From: MPNP01 sp026709725
Lineage (GTDB): Bacteria; Pseudomonadota; Alphaproteobacteria; Rhodobacterales; Rhodobacteraceae
Direction: 5' to 3'
NCBI GenBank assembly: GCA_965200805.1
Contig: OZ241384.1
Coordinates: 744,001 to 808,000 of the forward strand
DNA length: 64,000 nt
Below the pieces are notes generated by a model. That model saw only the letters and a program-made list of their open reading frames with translations, did no database searches and had not been told where the DNA came from. Shown here one piece after another: positions 63,385 through 64,000 of the stretch (positions within the stretch are counted from its first letter, which is position 1; every line of letters starts with the position of its first letter). A program made the translations under genes and the position numbers.

Positions 63385-64000
63385 ATGGCAGAGATCATCA
63401 TCAGGAATCTACGCAAGGAGTTCGGTGATTTTGTCGCCGTCGAGTCCTCCTCGTTTACCGTCGGTGATGGTGAGTTTTTCATGTTGCTTGGTCCCTCTGG
63501 CTGCGGAAAAACAACCACCCTCCGGATGATTGCCGGTCTTGAGTTACCGACCTCCGGCGAGATTCTCATTGATGGGGACGAGGTCGGCCAGCGGCCTGCC
63601 AGCCAGCGTGACATCGCCTTTGTCTTCCAGATGTTCGCTCTCTATCCCCATATGAATGTCCGCAAGAACATTCGCTATCCACTTGTCAGCCAGGGCATGC
63701 CGGCAGATGAAGTTCGCGCCAGGGTCGACGAAGTTGCCCGGATCCTTGGCATCGAAGCGATTCTTGATCGTCCCGTCGGTGGTCTCTCAGGCGGTGACCG
63801 GCAACGCGTGGCCCTCGGACGGGCCATTGTCAGAAATCCAAAATGCTTCCTCATGGACGAACCGCTTGGTGCTCTTGATGCCGAATTTCGTGAACATATG
63901 GCCAGCGAGTTGCGCAGCCTGCATGACCGGATGGGCGCGACAACAGTCTATGTCACGCACGATCAGCGGGAAGCGATGCAGATGGGTGACAGGATTGTTG
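63385..64000 (+). CDS. Ugp/MalK-type ABC transporter ATP-binding protein, cut by the right edge
   Basis: The first 205 residues of a MalK-class ATPase. Walker A is GPSGCGKTTTLRMIAG, the Q-loop is FVFQMFALYPHMNV, the signature is GLSGGDRQRVALGRAIV (GGD in place of the usual GGQ), and Walker B is CFLMDEPLGALDAE, with the switch histidine in YVTHDQREAM. It is 67 bp after the small membrane-protein gene and completes the 59845-64000 transporter. The C-terminal TOBE domain and a possible second ATPase gene lie outside the window. Confidence 0.93.
   Translation, partial: MAEIIIRNLRKEFGDFVAVESSSFTVGDGEFFMLLGPSGCGKTTTLRMIAGLELPTSGEILIDGDEVGQRPASQRDIAFVFQMFALYPHMNVRKNIRYPLVSQGMPADEVRARVDEVARILGIEAILDRPVGGLSGGDRQRVALGRAIVRNPKCFLMDEPLGALDAEFREHMASELRSLHDRMGATTVYVTHDQREAMQMGDRIV

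Overview
The window looks like a chromosomal segment of an alphaproteobacterium. The evidence is family composition: an SMC protein starting with GTG, a PolA with all three domains, a CHCC zinc-finger protein next to a HIT protein, DUF1285 and EcsC proteins, and several carbohydrate ABC transporters of the kind common in Rhodospirillales, Rhizobiales and roseobacters. Base composition is moderately GC-rich. The mobile genes are visibly richer in GC and three AT-rich miniature elements stand out. I saw no rRNA, tRNA or CRISPR array.

Layout. 1-0.9 kb: broken, edge-truncated copy of a multicopy AAA-ATPase/PD-(D/E)XK gene. 1.8-6.5 kb: lytic transglycosylase and SMC. 6.5-9.5 kb: gene-poor, GC-rich zone with a decayed IS630 transposase, slippage repeats and two tiny coiled-coil membrane proteins. 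9.9-14.0 kb: minus-strand block of four genes resembling type IVB conjugation/thin pilus components (PilV, PilU, PilM-like, DotM/TrbA). 14.2-16.8 kb: EcsC, DUF1285 and a 2-hydroxyacid dehydrogenase. 16.9-19.8 kb: ribose-type ABC transporter. 19.9-24.3 kb: alpha/beta hydrolase, PolA, zinc-finger and HIT proteins. 24.9-25.8 kb: coiled-coil protein with 33-bp repeats, and a kinase remnant. 26.2-31.9 kb: ROK regulator, second ribose-type ABC transporter and PfkB kinase. 32.0-44.9 kb: large carbohydrate/polyol catabolic island (class II aldolase, HAD phosphatase, AraM-like glycerol-1-phosphate dehydrogenase, SorC regulator, FGGY kinase, aldolase/SDR fusion, SDR, Ugp-type ABC transporter). 45.1-47.1 kb: MutY and an esterase. 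47.9-50.4 kb: an unrecognised three-gene membrane-protein operon cut twice by a miniature element. 50.5-54.3 kb: transposase remnants, a second AAA-ATPase copy, a broken IS110 and a 23-bp inverted repeat. 54.6-59.6 kb: photolyase, GlpD, HipB-like regulator with a gutted hipA, MaoC-like protein. 59.8-64.0 kb: a third carbohydrate ABC operon running off the right edge.

How it works together. Most intact genes import and break down small carbohydrates or polyols. Three ABC operons each carry a strong hairpin just after the binding-protein gene, a usual way to make more binding protein than permease. The aldolase/HAD/AraM trio points to triose-phosphate and glycerol-phosphate chemistry. GlpD, near the third transporter, suggests glycerol or glycerol phosphate use there.

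The most interesting signal is a family of three AT-rich miniature inverted-repeat elements of about 150 bp, each flanked by a different perfect 8-bp target duplication. One landed exactly on the start codon of a sugar-binding-protein gene: the duplication contains the ATG, the original ribosome-binding site now drives a 32-codon leader inside the element, and the element's right end supplies a promoter-like sequence that would start transcription at or next to the ATG. The other two disrupt neighbouring genes of the unrecognised membrane operon.
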